Below are positions 7,828 through 14,796 of a stretch of 22,541 nt of DNA, in pieces (position 1 is the stretch's first letter; each line of letters starts with the position of its first letter). The notes below the pieces were generated by a model. The model saw only the letters and a program-made list of their open reading frames with translations. It searched no databases and was not told the origin of the DNA. The DNA comes from JAZDJT01 sp043803845. GTDB taxonomy: Bacteria > Patescibacteriota > Minisyncoccia > Minisyncoccales > GCA-002788555. The DNA lies in assembly GCA_043803845.1 (NCBI GenBank), contig JAZDJT010000010.1, positions 1 through 22,541 of the forward strand, given 5' to 3'. The position numbers and the translations under genes are program-made.

Positions 7828-8730
7828 TTATCTTGAGAGAGATTGACAGGATGGACAAAAATGAGCCGAACGACCACTTATTTTTTTTCTTTGGATTAAA
7901 GAACCACAACGCGGGCATTTCTCCCCCTCTCTCTGATAAACCTTCCTTATGTTGTCGTAACCCCCTTTCTCGCCCCTGGCATCTCTCCAGTCGGAAATAC
8001 TTTCCCCTCTTAACTTAATAGCTTTTTTAAGTATTTCCTTAGCCGCCAGATATACCCTTTTCTCTTCCTCCAGTCCAAGATTCTGCGACAGACGAAAAGG
8101 ATTGATTTTTGATCGCCACAAAATCTCATCGGAATAGATGTTGCCGATGCCGGCGATAGCCTCCTGATTCATCAAAACTTGTTTTATCTTGCCCCTGAAC
8201 TTTCCGATAATTTCCTTGAATTTTTCAAAAGTAAAGTTTTTTTCTAGCGGCTCTGGTCCCAGATTTTTGATCTCCGGTAAATTCAAAATATTTTTCTCTT
8301 TCCCGTACAAAACCTTAGCGAATTTTCTAACATCTGATAAGGCGAGCATCAGACCGTCACTAAGATAGAACATCAAGTGAATAAAAAGATTTATCTTTTC
8401 TCTCAGCAATCCTTCTTTTCGGGCCTGCCATTTATTCCCCTCCAGGCGCCAGGCGCCAACTAAGAGATGACCCGTCAGTTTTTGGTGAACCAAAATAAGT
8501 TTATTATCGCTCAATCCAATCAAGATGTTCTTCCCTCGTCTTTTTATCCCCTTTATCTTGGCACCGATAACATAATTTTTAAAATATTTGAAATCGGCAA
8601 AGACTGTCTTGTCTTCTTTCACCCTTCTTACCGTCTTAAAGTTGTCGCACCAAACTTTAATGATCTTCTTGTCTAAAATCACCTTCCTCAACTGTTTCAC
8701 GGTGGTTTCTACCTCCGGAAGTTCTGGCAT
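7828..8730 (-). CDS. mutM: Formamidopyrimidine-DNA glycosylase (Fpg/MutM)
   Basis: 300 residues. The start is fixed by MPELPEVETT: Pro2 is the catalytic nucleophile and Glu3 its partner once Met is removed. KRRGKNIL (Lys67) is the conserved lysine of the N-terminal sandwich, the H2TH region is around 150-240 (NQEAIAGIGNIYSDEILW at 188-205), and the C-terminal zinc finger has Cys272, Cys275, Cys292 and Cys295 with the DNA-contacting Arg287 (GRSAHF). It excises oxidised purines such as 8-oxoguanine and cleaves the abasic site. The ATG touches the T-tract of a strong hairpin terminator that ends the upstream signalling operon, so no ordinary leader exists. The gene is complete with all key residues. 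Confidence 0.95.
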   Translation of the reverse strand: MPELPEVETTVKQLRKVILDKKIIKVWCDNFKTVRRVKEDKTVFADFKYFKNYVIGAKIKGIKRRGKNILIGLSDNKLILVHQKLTGHLLVGAWRLEGNKWQARKEGLLREKINLFIHLMFYLSDGLMLALSDVRKFAKVLYGKEKNILNLPEIKNLGPEPLEKNFTFEKFKEIIGKFRGKIKQVLMNQEAIAGIGNIYSDEILWRSKINPFRLSQNLGLEEEKRVYLAAKEILKKAIKLRGESISDWRDARGEKGGYDNIRKVYQREGEKCPRCGSLIQRKKISGRSAHFCPSCQSLSR

Positions 8731-8781
8731 AAATAAAAAACCAAAACCAAAATTAACATTTGTCTTAAGTTTGGTTTTGGT
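8731..8781 (-). terminator. Intrinsic terminator of the signalling operon, abutting the mutM start
   Basis: On the minus strand ACCAAAACCAAA (8781-8770) pairs perfectly with TTTGGTTTTGGT (8751-8740, the last base shared with the T-tract) around an 18-nt loop, and runs into TTTTTTATTT (8740-8731). It starts 7 bp after the response-regulator stop codon and ends immediately before the mutM ATG at 8730. Confidence 0.75.
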
Positions 8782-8787
8782 CTCAGC

Positions 8788-9150
8788 TTATAAATATTTT
8801 TTTATTTTCTCAACTATCTCTTCCAAGGTAAAGTGAGCCTTAATAAGATAATCCTTGGCCCCTAATTTTATCGCTCTATCAACGTCCTCTTTTTGCCCGA
8901 GATTAGAAAGGACAATCACCGGGATTTCTTTCGTGACCGGATTTTCCTTGCTCTTTTTTAAAACTTCAAAACCGTTCATCCCCGGCAGTATCAAGTCCAA
9001 AAGGATCAGAGAGGGATTCTCTTCTTGGATTTTTTTGACTCCCTCTTCTCCATCGACCGCCGTGGCAATAGAAAAATTCTCCTCGCTCAATTTTTTAGAA
9101 AGCAGGTCTCTCAAAAATTTATCATCCTCGACGATAAGGAGTTTTGTCAT
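8788..9150 (-). CDS. Receiver-only response regulator (last gene of the signalling operon)
   Basis: 120 residues, a CheY-length receiver domain with nothing attached. Acidic pocket Asp9/Asp10 (IVEDDK), phospho-acceptor Asp52 (ILLDLILPG), Ser82 in the Thr/Ser switch position (VIVLSNLGQ) and Lys104 (DYLIKAHF) are all present, so phosphorylation should work. It lacks a DNA-binding or enzymatic output domain, so it probably acts by protein contact, as CheY or Spo0F do, in the cytosol. It is clearly related to the neighbouring receiver 20 bp upstream (shared SN-x-GQ switch motif and DYLIK). The histidine kinase of the same cluster is the likely phosphodonor. A terminator hairpin follows. Confidence 0.92.
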   Translation of the reverse strand: MTKLLIVEDDKFLRDLLSKKLSEENFSIATAVDGEEGVKKIQEENPSLILLDLILPGMNGFEVLKKSKENPVTKEIPVIVLSNLGQKEDVDRAIKLGAKDYLIKAHFTLEEIVEKIKKYL

Positions 9151-9170
9151 ATTGTATATCGCCTTTTTAA

Positions 9171-9539
9171 TTATCCTATTTGTTTTTTGACTTTTTTAAT
9201 AACTTCTTCCGGGTTGAACTGTGTTTTGATGAGATAATCTTTAACACCTAATTCCAAAGCCCTGGAGATCTCCACTGGCTGACCAGAGTTAGATATCACA
9301 ACGACCGGAATGTTTTTCATCTCGGGATTTTTTTGCATTTCCTCGAGGACTTCAAAACCTCCTTTTTTTGGCATAACGATGTCCAAGAGAATAAGATCCG
9401 GCTTCTCGTCTTTGATTCTAACCAAACCCTCTTCTCCGTTTTTAGCCAAAGAGATGTTATATCCCTCCTCTTTTAACCTCTTGACCAAGAGGTTTGCTAA
9501 GATCTCTTCATCTTCAATTAACAAAATATCTTTTGCCAT
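9171..9539 (-). CDS. Receiver-only response regulator (second copy)
   Basis: 122 residues, a stand-alone receiver domain. Asp10 and its acidic neighbours (LLIEDEE), phospho-acceptor Asp53 (ILLDIVMP), Ser83 (VVISNSGQ) and Lys105 (DYLIKTQF) are in place. It is a diverged tandem paralog of the receiver encoded just downstream; the loop after the acceptor differs (PKKGGFEVL against PGMNGFEVL), which suggests different partners. It has no output domain. It follows the V4R gene by 12 bp on the same strand. A relay, or a fast/sink pair in which one receiver drains phosphate from the other, is possible by analogy with CheY pairs, but this is inference. Confidence 0.92.
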   Translation of the reverse strand: MAKDILLIEDEEILANLLVKRLKEEGYNISLAKNGEEGLVRIKDEKPDLILLDIVMPKKGGFEVLEEMQKNPEMKNIPVVVISNSGQPVEISRALELGVKDYLIKTQFNPEEVIKKVKKQIG

Positions 9540-9551
9540 ATATTAATATTT

Positions 9552-10097
9552 TTAAAATTTTATCAAAAACATGCAACAATCGTCACCCAATCCTATGCAT
9601 CTCTTTTCTACCACGTTAACCTCGGTGACGGCGGACTCTCCTCCGGCGATAGAGAGGGCTCGATTTTTCGATATAACCCCTCCTACGTAACCCTCAATGA
9701 AACCCTCCTCAAAAAAGCAAAGATTCTGCAAAACGTTGGGCACACTCTCTGTCAGAAAAGAACTGCAGATTTGCAGCTCGGCGCCAGAAAGTCCCGGTAT
9801 CATTCTAATCTTCGCCTTTCCGCCTCCCAACTCCTCAATTATTTTCTTTATCTCCTCTAAGACAAGCGATATTTCGGTTTTCCCGGAGCTTTCTCCTAAT
9901 CTCCTACCAAGTTTCATCCCGGCGAACCTCAGGGCCGACTGATAACCGACAGAAGCCCATAAGAGAGAAAAAATCATCATCCGGGGCAATCTAACATTAA
10001 CCATATCTCCCATCTTTTCTCTCAGAGGTTTCCCCAGGGGCTTGCCTTCAATAATATTCCTCAAGTCCTTTTCCAGGTCCTCAATTATTTTCTCCAT
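9552..10097 (-). CDS. V4R-domain protein (putative small-molecule sensor)
   Basis: 181 residues, soluble, no membrane segment. The C-terminal part from about 125 to 181 matches the V4R (4-vinyl reductase) domain: EEGFIEGYVGGV, then EVNVVEKRCIGLGDDCCMFLI, the family's characteristic Cys-x-Gly-x-Gly-Asp-x-Cys ending. The central SALRFAGMKLGRRLGES is the usual helical hallmark of the wider V4R/heme-NO-binding fold. Cysteines at 111, 127, 167, 174 and 175 could bind a ligand or metal. V4R domains are known as small-molecule binding modules in transcriptional regulators and photosynthesis proteins. Here the domain is alone, between a membrane protein gene and two receivers, which suggests a sensory or adaptor role in that pathway. 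The start has a modest AAAGG a few bases upstream, unlike most neighbours. Confidence 0.8.
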   Translation of the reverse strand: MEKIIEDLEKDLRNIIEGKPLGKPLREKMGDMVNVRLPRMMIFSLLWASVGYQSALRFAGMKLGRRLGESSGKTEISLVLEEIKKIIEELGGGKAKIRMIPGLSGAELQICSSFLTESVPNVLQNLCFFEEGFIEGYVGGVISKNRALSIAGGESAVTEVNVVEKRCIGLGDDCCMFLIKF

Positions 10098-10112
10098 GAC
10101 CTTTAAATTATT

Positions 10113-10451
10113 TTATTTGGCGATGTATCTTTTTGCCAAAAGATAGGTGCCCAAAATCAAATAAATTCCGGCTATCACTTGGGCGAAAAAGAAAGCAATC
10201 AGAGCTAGCTGACCACCGATGACTTGGTAGAGCATCCCCATCTCAATTAATTCGTGAATCGTCCCCCATATCATAGCCAACCAAAAATAATTCCATTCTT
10301 TTGGTACTGGTCTACCTTTGTAAAAAGTCTTGAGATACCTGATGATAAAATAAGCAGCCAATCCAAATCCTCCAACAATTAAAACTTGAGCCAATAATAT
10401 AAAAATGGGTTTATCTAAAGGATTAGTAAAGTAATAAGTAAAAAATGGCAT
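10113..10451 (-). CDS. Small three-TM membrane protein of the signalling operon (paralog of the next gene)
   Basis: 112 residues with three predicted membrane segments at about 15-40, 55-78 and 82-107. A basic loop after the first (KTFYKGRPVPKEW) and an intramembrane Glu67-x-x-Glu70 preceded by His66 (TIHELIEMG) in the second stand out. It aligns by eye with the 149-residue protein encoded 4 bp upstream: both have a basic loop GR-[IV/VP]-PK-x-W, then I-x-EL-x-E, then a third segment ending in a basic tail. I do not recognise a named family. The position between a histidine kinase and receivers suggests it is a membrane input or coupling subunit; that is inference. Confidence 0.75.
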   Translation of the reverse strand: MPFFTYYFTNPLDKPIFILLAQVLIVGGFGLAAYFIIRYLKTFYKGRPVPKEWNYFWLAMIWGTIHELIEMGMLYQVIGGQLALIAFFFAQVIAGIYLILGTYLLAKRYIAK

Positions 10452-10455
10452 AGTT

Positions 10456-10905
10456 TTATGTTGTTACCTCTTTATACAAAAAGTACGCTCCCAACGCTAA
10501 TAACACACCCCCCAACATATGAGGAAGTATTGCCAGCATCGCTTCAATCATGCCGACTTTTGGAAGCTCATAAAAAACGGCTATCTCTCCGAGTTCGGCG
10601 ATGGCGGTGACAAAAACTCCCCACATAATAAGCTTCCAGGACTTGGGAATCGCCCGACCGGCAAAAAACCCTTTGTTGTATTGAATTATATAGAAAGCGC
10701 CAACTACAAAAGCAATTACGGCGAAAACCACTCCGATAAAAGTAGGCCAAGTCAACCAACCTATTTGCAGACCGCCAAAATGATTCAGATTAAAATCCTT
10801 AATTCCAGTCAACGGTAGTTCCGTCAGATCACTAGGTGCACCAATCATTGTGCCGACCGGTGCTTCGGTGAAAAATAATATTTTTGAGAGCAATTCGCTC
10901 AACAT
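10456..10905 (-). CDS. Small three-TM membrane protein of the signalling operon
   Basis: 149 residues. A polar N-terminal stretch of about 50 residues (perhaps extracytoplasmic or amphipathic) is followed by membrane segments at about 54-77, 92-114 and 118-144. The loop after segment one reads GFFAGRAIPKSW and segment two carries Glu104-x-x-Glu107 (AIAELGEIAVFYE). The same arrangement occurs in the 112-residue protein directly downstream, and more weakly in the protein encoded upstream, so this looks like a tandem paralog set. No catalytic motif is visible and I cannot name the family. The gap to the downstream gene is 4 bp, indicating tight co-expression. Confidence 0.75.
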   Translation of the reverse strand: MLSELLSKILFFTEAPVGTMIGAPSDLTELPLTGIKDFNLNHFGGLQIGWLTWPTFIGVVFAVIAFVVGAFYIIQYNKGFFAGRAIPKSWKLIMWGVFVTAIAELGEIAVFYELPKVGMIEAMLAILPHMLGGVLLALGAYFLYKEVTT

Positions 10906-10968
10906 ATTTTTTAATTTAACTTTTTAAAATCTGAACTTTTTATTTAAATGTTTCAGTCTTTATTGATT

Positions 10969-11211
10969 TTACCTTTTTAACGATAAGTAGGCAATACTCA
11001 ACCACTGGATTATCTCTCCCAAGACTACTGCCAAAAACGTCATCGTCTCTCCTTTAGTCAATATATAAATGACGAGCAGAAATTCTACGGCTTCTATCCC
11101 TCCGATTATTATACCTCCGCGAATCAAGCGTTTATATCCAACCATCAGCCAAGTCTGTATTATGTTTATTATAACAAAAATAAATATTAAAAGGAATGAA
11201 GAAATGCTCAT
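10969..11211 (-). CDS. Small three-TM membrane protein next to the histidine kinase
   Basis: 80 residues from the ATG at 11211, which is preceded by AAAGG about 10 nt upstream. A TTG start at 11238 would add nine residues and leave only 4 bp after the histidine kinase stop, so either is possible. Three hydrophobic segments cover nearly the whole protein. After the first comes a basic turn (GYKRLIRGG) and the second carries a Glu-x-x-Glu (GIEAVEFLL), the same order as in the two membrane proteins encoded downstream, though overall similarity is weaker. No family is recognised. It is probably a membrane partner of the soluble histidine kinase encoded immediately upstream. Confidence 0.65.
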   Translation of the reverse strand: MSISSFLLIFIFVIINIIQTWLMVGYKRLIRGGIIIGGIEAVEFLLVIYILTKGETMTFLAVVLGEIIQWLSIAYLSLKR

Positions 11212-11242
11212 CGGTTTTAGACCTTTCAAAGCTTTCAAGCTC

Positions 11243-12520
11243 TTACTTTATCGGAATGGTAAAATAAAAGGTTGTCCCCTTACCCTCCTCTGACTCAAAC
11301 CAAACCCTACCTCTGTGGGCTTCAATAATATTCTTGGCGATGAAAAGGCCCAAGCCTGAACCTTCTGTTTCCATTTTCAAAACGTTTACCGCTCGAAAAA
11401 ATTTGCTGAATATTCTTTGCTGCTGATTCTGCGGAATTCCCACTCCACTATCCCTCACTGAAAACTCTATGTTTTTTTTGACAGACTTTAAAGAAATTTT
11501 TATGCTACCGCCAATCGGGGTGTATCTTACGGCATTACCCAGAAGATTATCGATAACCAACTTAATCTTCTCAACATCTATCATGGCTTTGGGTAATTTT
11601 TTCTCAGGTTTTTTAAATTCGAACTTTATTTTTCTCTTCTCCATTCCTGTTTTATAAGAGTCTATCACCGATCGGCAGATCGGTTCCAGGTCGGTTAAAA
11701 TTGACTTATATAGATACCTTCCCTCCTCAATCCTGGTCACGTTCAGAAGATCATTAATTAAGGCTATCATCATCTCGTTAGATTTGTATGACTTTTCGAT
11801 GAAATCTCTCTGCTCCGGAGAAATCTGGCCAAGGTCTCCATCCAAAAGCATGCTCAACGTCCATTTTATCGCCGAGAGGGGAGTCCTCAACTGGTGAGCA
11901 GAGATGGAAACAAATTCTGTTTTCATCTTTTCAACTATCTTCTCGCGGGTAATGTCGTGTAAAATTATCAGCGTATTTATTTTTTCCCCTTCTATTATTA
12001 TCGGGATGGTACTCACCTCTAGGATTAGGTCTTCCTTAGTCTTGATCTCTTTTCTGAAAACTCCTTTTATGCTGTTGCCCAATAGATTAGCCATTGGCTG
12101 AATAGTGGGGAAAACACTTAACTCCAGAATAGATTTACCGGTTAGGTCCTGACTTTTGACATCAAAAAAATCTTCTGCCTGAGGATTAATTAATGAGAGC
12201 TTGTTCTTCTTGTCAAAAACCAAAAGTCCGTCAACAAAGTTATTAATGATGGCCATCGTTTTATTCCTTTCCTCTATGGCTTCGGTTCGAGAATTTTCCG
12301 CATCTTCCAAAATGTTCAGCAGAACTTCCCTCGTCTTTTCAAGGTCCTTAGCTTTTTGTTTTAGATCTCTAAGTTCTACTTCCCTCTCTGCTCGGACTTG
12401 AGTTAACTCAAAATCTCTCCTAATTAACATTTTGGCAACCCTATCTAATTCTTTTAGAGCAGATTCTAAATTTGCCTTTTTCTTGCCATTTTCCCCTTTC
12501 ATTGGAAATATCTTAAACAT
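11243..12520 (-). CDS. Soluble PAS sensor histidine kinase
   Basis: 425 residues without any membrane segment. Order: charged coiled coil (about 15-88), PAS domain (about 89-193, NFVDGLLVFDKKNKLSLINP through ILHDITREK), HisKA dimerisation domain with phospho-accepting His209 (SAHQLRTPLSAIKW), and HATPase_c with N box Asn325/Asn329 (DNLLGNAVRYT), G1 DSGVGIP at 357-363, F box FSKFF, and G2 GSGLGL. All residues needed for autophosphorylation are present. The PAS domain presumably senses a cytosolic ligand or an upstream partner. Membrane signals would have to arrive in trans, and three small membrane proteins are encoded directly downstream. The ATG at 12520 has no Shine-Dalgarno sequence; an imperfect palindrome with TTTCG/CGAAA arms lies at 12531-12550 in the leader. 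Confidence 0.93.
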   Translation of the reverse strand: MFKIFPMKGENGKKKANLESALKELDRVAKMLIRRDFELTQVRAEREVELRDLKQKAKDLEKTREVLLNILEDAENSRTEAIEERNKTMAIINNFVDGLLVFDKKNKLSLINPQAEDFFDVKSQDLTGKSILELSVFPTIQPMANLLGNSIKGVFRKEIKTKEDLILEVSTIPIIIEGEKINTLIILHDITREKIVEKMKTEFVSISAHQLRTPLSAIKWTLSMLLDGDLGQISPEQRDFIEKSYKSNEMMIALINDLLNVTRIEEGRYLYKSILTDLEPICRSVIDSYKTGMEKRKIKFEFKKPEKKLPKAMIDVEKIKLVIDNLLGNAVRYTPIGGSIKISLKSVKKNIEFSVRDSGVGIPQNQQQRIFSKFFRAVNVLKMETEGSGLGLFIAKNIIEAHRGRVWFESEEGKGTTFYFTIPIK

Positions 12521-12626
12521 GAAATAAATTTTTCGGAATAATTATCGAAAACAAAAAAACTGAGTCTTTTAAAAAACGTAAAGGTTTCTTCTCTTTATTC
12601 TGCTCACTAGAATCGGAATCTTAACA

Positions 12627-13811
12627 TTACTCTCCTAAAGCTACTAAGGTCATGGTCTCATTATGAAAAACTGATTTACATTTACTAGGTTCTATCTCTC
12701 CTCCTAATGGTGCTTGTTCTCCGTAAGTATAAAAGCCGAATAAAGGAACATCATTTCCTAAAACATTAGAGATTGCTTTTATCTCTTCGGCTAGGCGCGG
12801 ACCTAATAGCTTCTTTCTAGCTATACAATCAAAAACTAAAATTAACTTTGGTTTTGCCCCTCTTAGTTGGGTATGAGCATTCTCGGCCGCTTCTTTGGCT
12901 GCTTGGATTGCTTTATCTGAGTCTCCGAGCATCAATCGAATTTCAGACCCCTGAGGAATTTCAGCTGCACAGTTAATTTCGCCTTTTTTATTAGCAATAA
13001 TCACATCTCGAATTAATAGTTCATCCGAACCTTCAACGCTCATTCCCAAGGGATAAGTATAAGCCATTCTAGCGATGGGCTCTTTAATTAATTCTTCAGC
13101 TTTTTTACCAAAATAGTCTTCGTAAATCGTCAAGGCTGGCTTTTCATTAATTTCTATTAATTTAGCTCCTTGGGCTTTGGTAACTTTCATTGGCAAACCA
13201 ATTGGTTCCCAACCGTGTTTAACTCCAACGCCAAAAGAAAAATCCCCAGAAAGACCTACTCCAACTATTGTTCCGCTTAAAACTTTATCATTAAAGTATT
13301 CATAGGTCTTCTCAAATTTAAAATCATCGCCGGCAGACCCGCCCATGATTGGGAAATTCTTACCTAGGATTTCTTGAACTCCTCTTACGGCTGCTGCTCC
13401 ATTTTCAGCTAAGCCATCTGGGAACATTAAGAATAGAGAAAGAGTTTCTTTTGCCTGATTTTTTACTTCTTTTGCTACCTTTTCCCCCGCTTCAAAGGAA
13501 TTTTCGGTAGCCCCTTCTCCAATTCCAATTGAGAACTTAATCTGGTCGCTATTGATCGCCGTTACCGCTACCTGTTTTGAGCTAGGCCCCTGGGTAGTAA
13601 TCTCTCCAGAATCCGAACACCCGACCAAAGGAATTTCCTTAGAAATAGATCTCACGCCCTCTAACATTTTATTTTGTTCGTAAGCCACCGTAGAAAAGAC
13701 CAAAATTAAATCGGCTCTACCGCCGGCTTCGAGTATGGCTTGTTTGCAAGCCTCTTTTCCTGCTTCAAGAGCGTTGGGATTATTACTTTTACCTACTCCA
13801 GCTTTAATCAT
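12627..13811 (-). CDS. FIST-domain sensory protein (FIST_N plus FIST_C)
   Basis: 394 residues, soluble. The N-terminal FIST domain (about 20-220) shows LILVFSTVAYEQ, PLVGCSDSGEI at 61-71 and MGGSAGDD at 156-163; the C-terminal FIST domain (about 221-385) ends with LILVFDCIARKKLLG, PLFGFYTYGEQ and the closing SVFHNETMTLVALG typical of the family. FIST modules are established as ligand-binding, probably amino-acid-like sensing, input domains usually fused to or encoded near kinases and chemoreceptors. Here the protein is the sensory module alone, between a HAMP sensor gene (22 bp upstream) and the PAS kinase gene (106 bp downstream). This placement suggests it supplies ligand information to one of them. 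The gene is slightly less biased in codon use than its neighbours by eye, with no sign of truncation. Confidence 0.88.
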   Translation of the reverse strand: MIKAGVGKSNNPNALEAGKEACKQAILEAGGRADLILVFSTVAYEQNKMLEGVRSISKEIPLVGCSDSGEITTQGPSSKQVAVTAINSDQIKFSIGIGEGATENSFEAGEKVAKEVKNQAKETLSLFLMFPDGLAENGAAAVRGVQEILGKNFPIMGGSAGDDFKFEKTYEYFNDKVLSGTIVGVGLSGDFSFGVGVKHGWEPIGLPMKVTKAQGAKLIEINEKPALTIYEDYFGKKAEELIKEPIARMAYTYPLGMSVEGSDELLIRDVIIANKKGEINCAAEIPQGSEIRLMLGDSDKAIQAAKEAAENAHTQLRGAKPKLILVFDCIARKKLLGPRLAEEIKAISNVLGNDVPLFGFYTYGEQAPLGGEIEPSKCKSVFHNETMTLVALGE

Positions 13812-13833
13812 AAATTTAAAATTTTAAAATTAA

Positions 13834-14754
13834 TTAGATTCGACCTTTTTCTCCAACTTTTTTTTTAAGACTCTCAATCTCTTTTTTTAACTCTATCATC
13901 TTCATCTCTCGTTCAACGGTGACTCTATGAAACCTTTCCAACTCGTCAACTCTTTTTTGAAGTTCTTTAGTCCTCTCTTTAACTTTTGTCTCTAGCGACT
14001 CTTTGGCTTCTTCTAATCCTTCTTTCGACTCCTTAAGTTTTTCTGTCATTTTGTTAAATTCTCGCGCCACCTCCCCAATTTCGTCTTCGCTCCTGGGAGT
14101 AATCCTCCATTTCGATTGACCTTCCCCAATAATTTGTAACCCTTTTTTTATTTCAGCAATGGGTATGACGACCATTCGATTAAGTAAAAAGGAAAGGGCA
14201 GCAATGATAACACCAATGCTAAATAGAATCACTATCGCTACTTCTCTCTGTCGGTGCAGAATAGCTTTTTTCTCAGCCTCCAGAGAAAGTTCTATCTCGT
14301 AAGTTCCAACTCTTTGTCCTCCGACATGAATAGGGGTGATGGCGCTGGAGACCTCAGTACCATCAGCTAAAAACAAAGTTCTAGTTAAAAATCTGCCCTC
14401 TTGGTAAGAAATGATGCTTTCTATTCCAGCTAGATTCCCAATCTCCTCAGTCTTGTTAGAAGCAACAATTTTAAATCCTTCGGGAGCGGGCAGACTAACG
14501 GATATCTTCACCAGGTCGGGATACAACCATATAAATTTATAAATATCAGATTGAAGTTCTGATACCTCTTTTAATTCTTCTCGGCTAGCAATGCCTGCAT
14601 CGAGAGCCATTGCTAAAATCATAGTTTTTTCTCGAAAAGCAGTTTGGAAGACTTCTCTTTCTCTGGAAGTCGCCTGGAACAATAAAATTATCAATACTAA
14701 ACCTACCACAACTATTATCAAAGCGATTAATTTAATCCGAAGATTAATTCTCAT
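13834..14754 (-). CDS. Two-TM HAMP sensor protein lacking an output domain
   Basis: 306 residues. Membrane segment 1 at about 8-27, an extracytoplasmic sensory region at 28-171 (Cache/CHASE-like by length and pattern), membrane segment 2 at about 172-193, HAMP at 194-246 (VIPIAEIKKGLQIIGEG through EIGEVAREFNKM), then a long coiled coil at 237-300 ending with a basic tail. There is no HisKA, HATPase, methyl-accepting or cyclase domain after the coil, and the stop is well-formed, so the protein is a receptor with no catalytic output. The ending ELERFHRVTVEREMKMIELKKEI resembles coupling coils that precede kinase domains in other sensors. It probably passes its signal through the coil to a separate kinase, plausibly the soluble PAS kinase of this cluster. 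Confidence 0.88.
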   Translation of the reverse strand: MRINLRIKLIALIIVVVGLVLIILLFQATSREREVFQTAFREKTMILAMALDAGIASREELKEVSELQSDIYKFIWLYPDLVKISVSLPAPEGFKIVASNKTEEIGNLAGIESIISYQEGRFLTRTLFLADGTEVSSAITPIHVGGQRVGTYEIELSLEAEKKAILHRQREVAIVILFSIGVIIAALSFLLNRMVVIPIAEIKKGLQIIGEGQSKWRITPRSEDEIGEVAREFNKMTEKLKESKEGLEEAKESLETKVKERTKELQKRVDELERFHRVTVEREMKMIELKKEIESLKKKVGEKGRI

Positions 14755-14796
14755 TTTTGGATTCTTGAAAAGGTAAGATATTTTTTCTTAATTAAT

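Noticed and set aside
8441..8459. Tandem GGCGCCT repeat with two GGCGCC palindromes
   Set aside because: It is inside mutM and encodes ordinary residues (GAWRLEG); two short copies are within chance for a coding region.
12521..12626. Possible promoter (GATAAT) and palindrome before the histidine kinase
   Set aside because: No acceptable -35 hexamer at 16-18 bp and the TTTCG/CGAAA palindrome has mismatches; too weak to list as a promoter.
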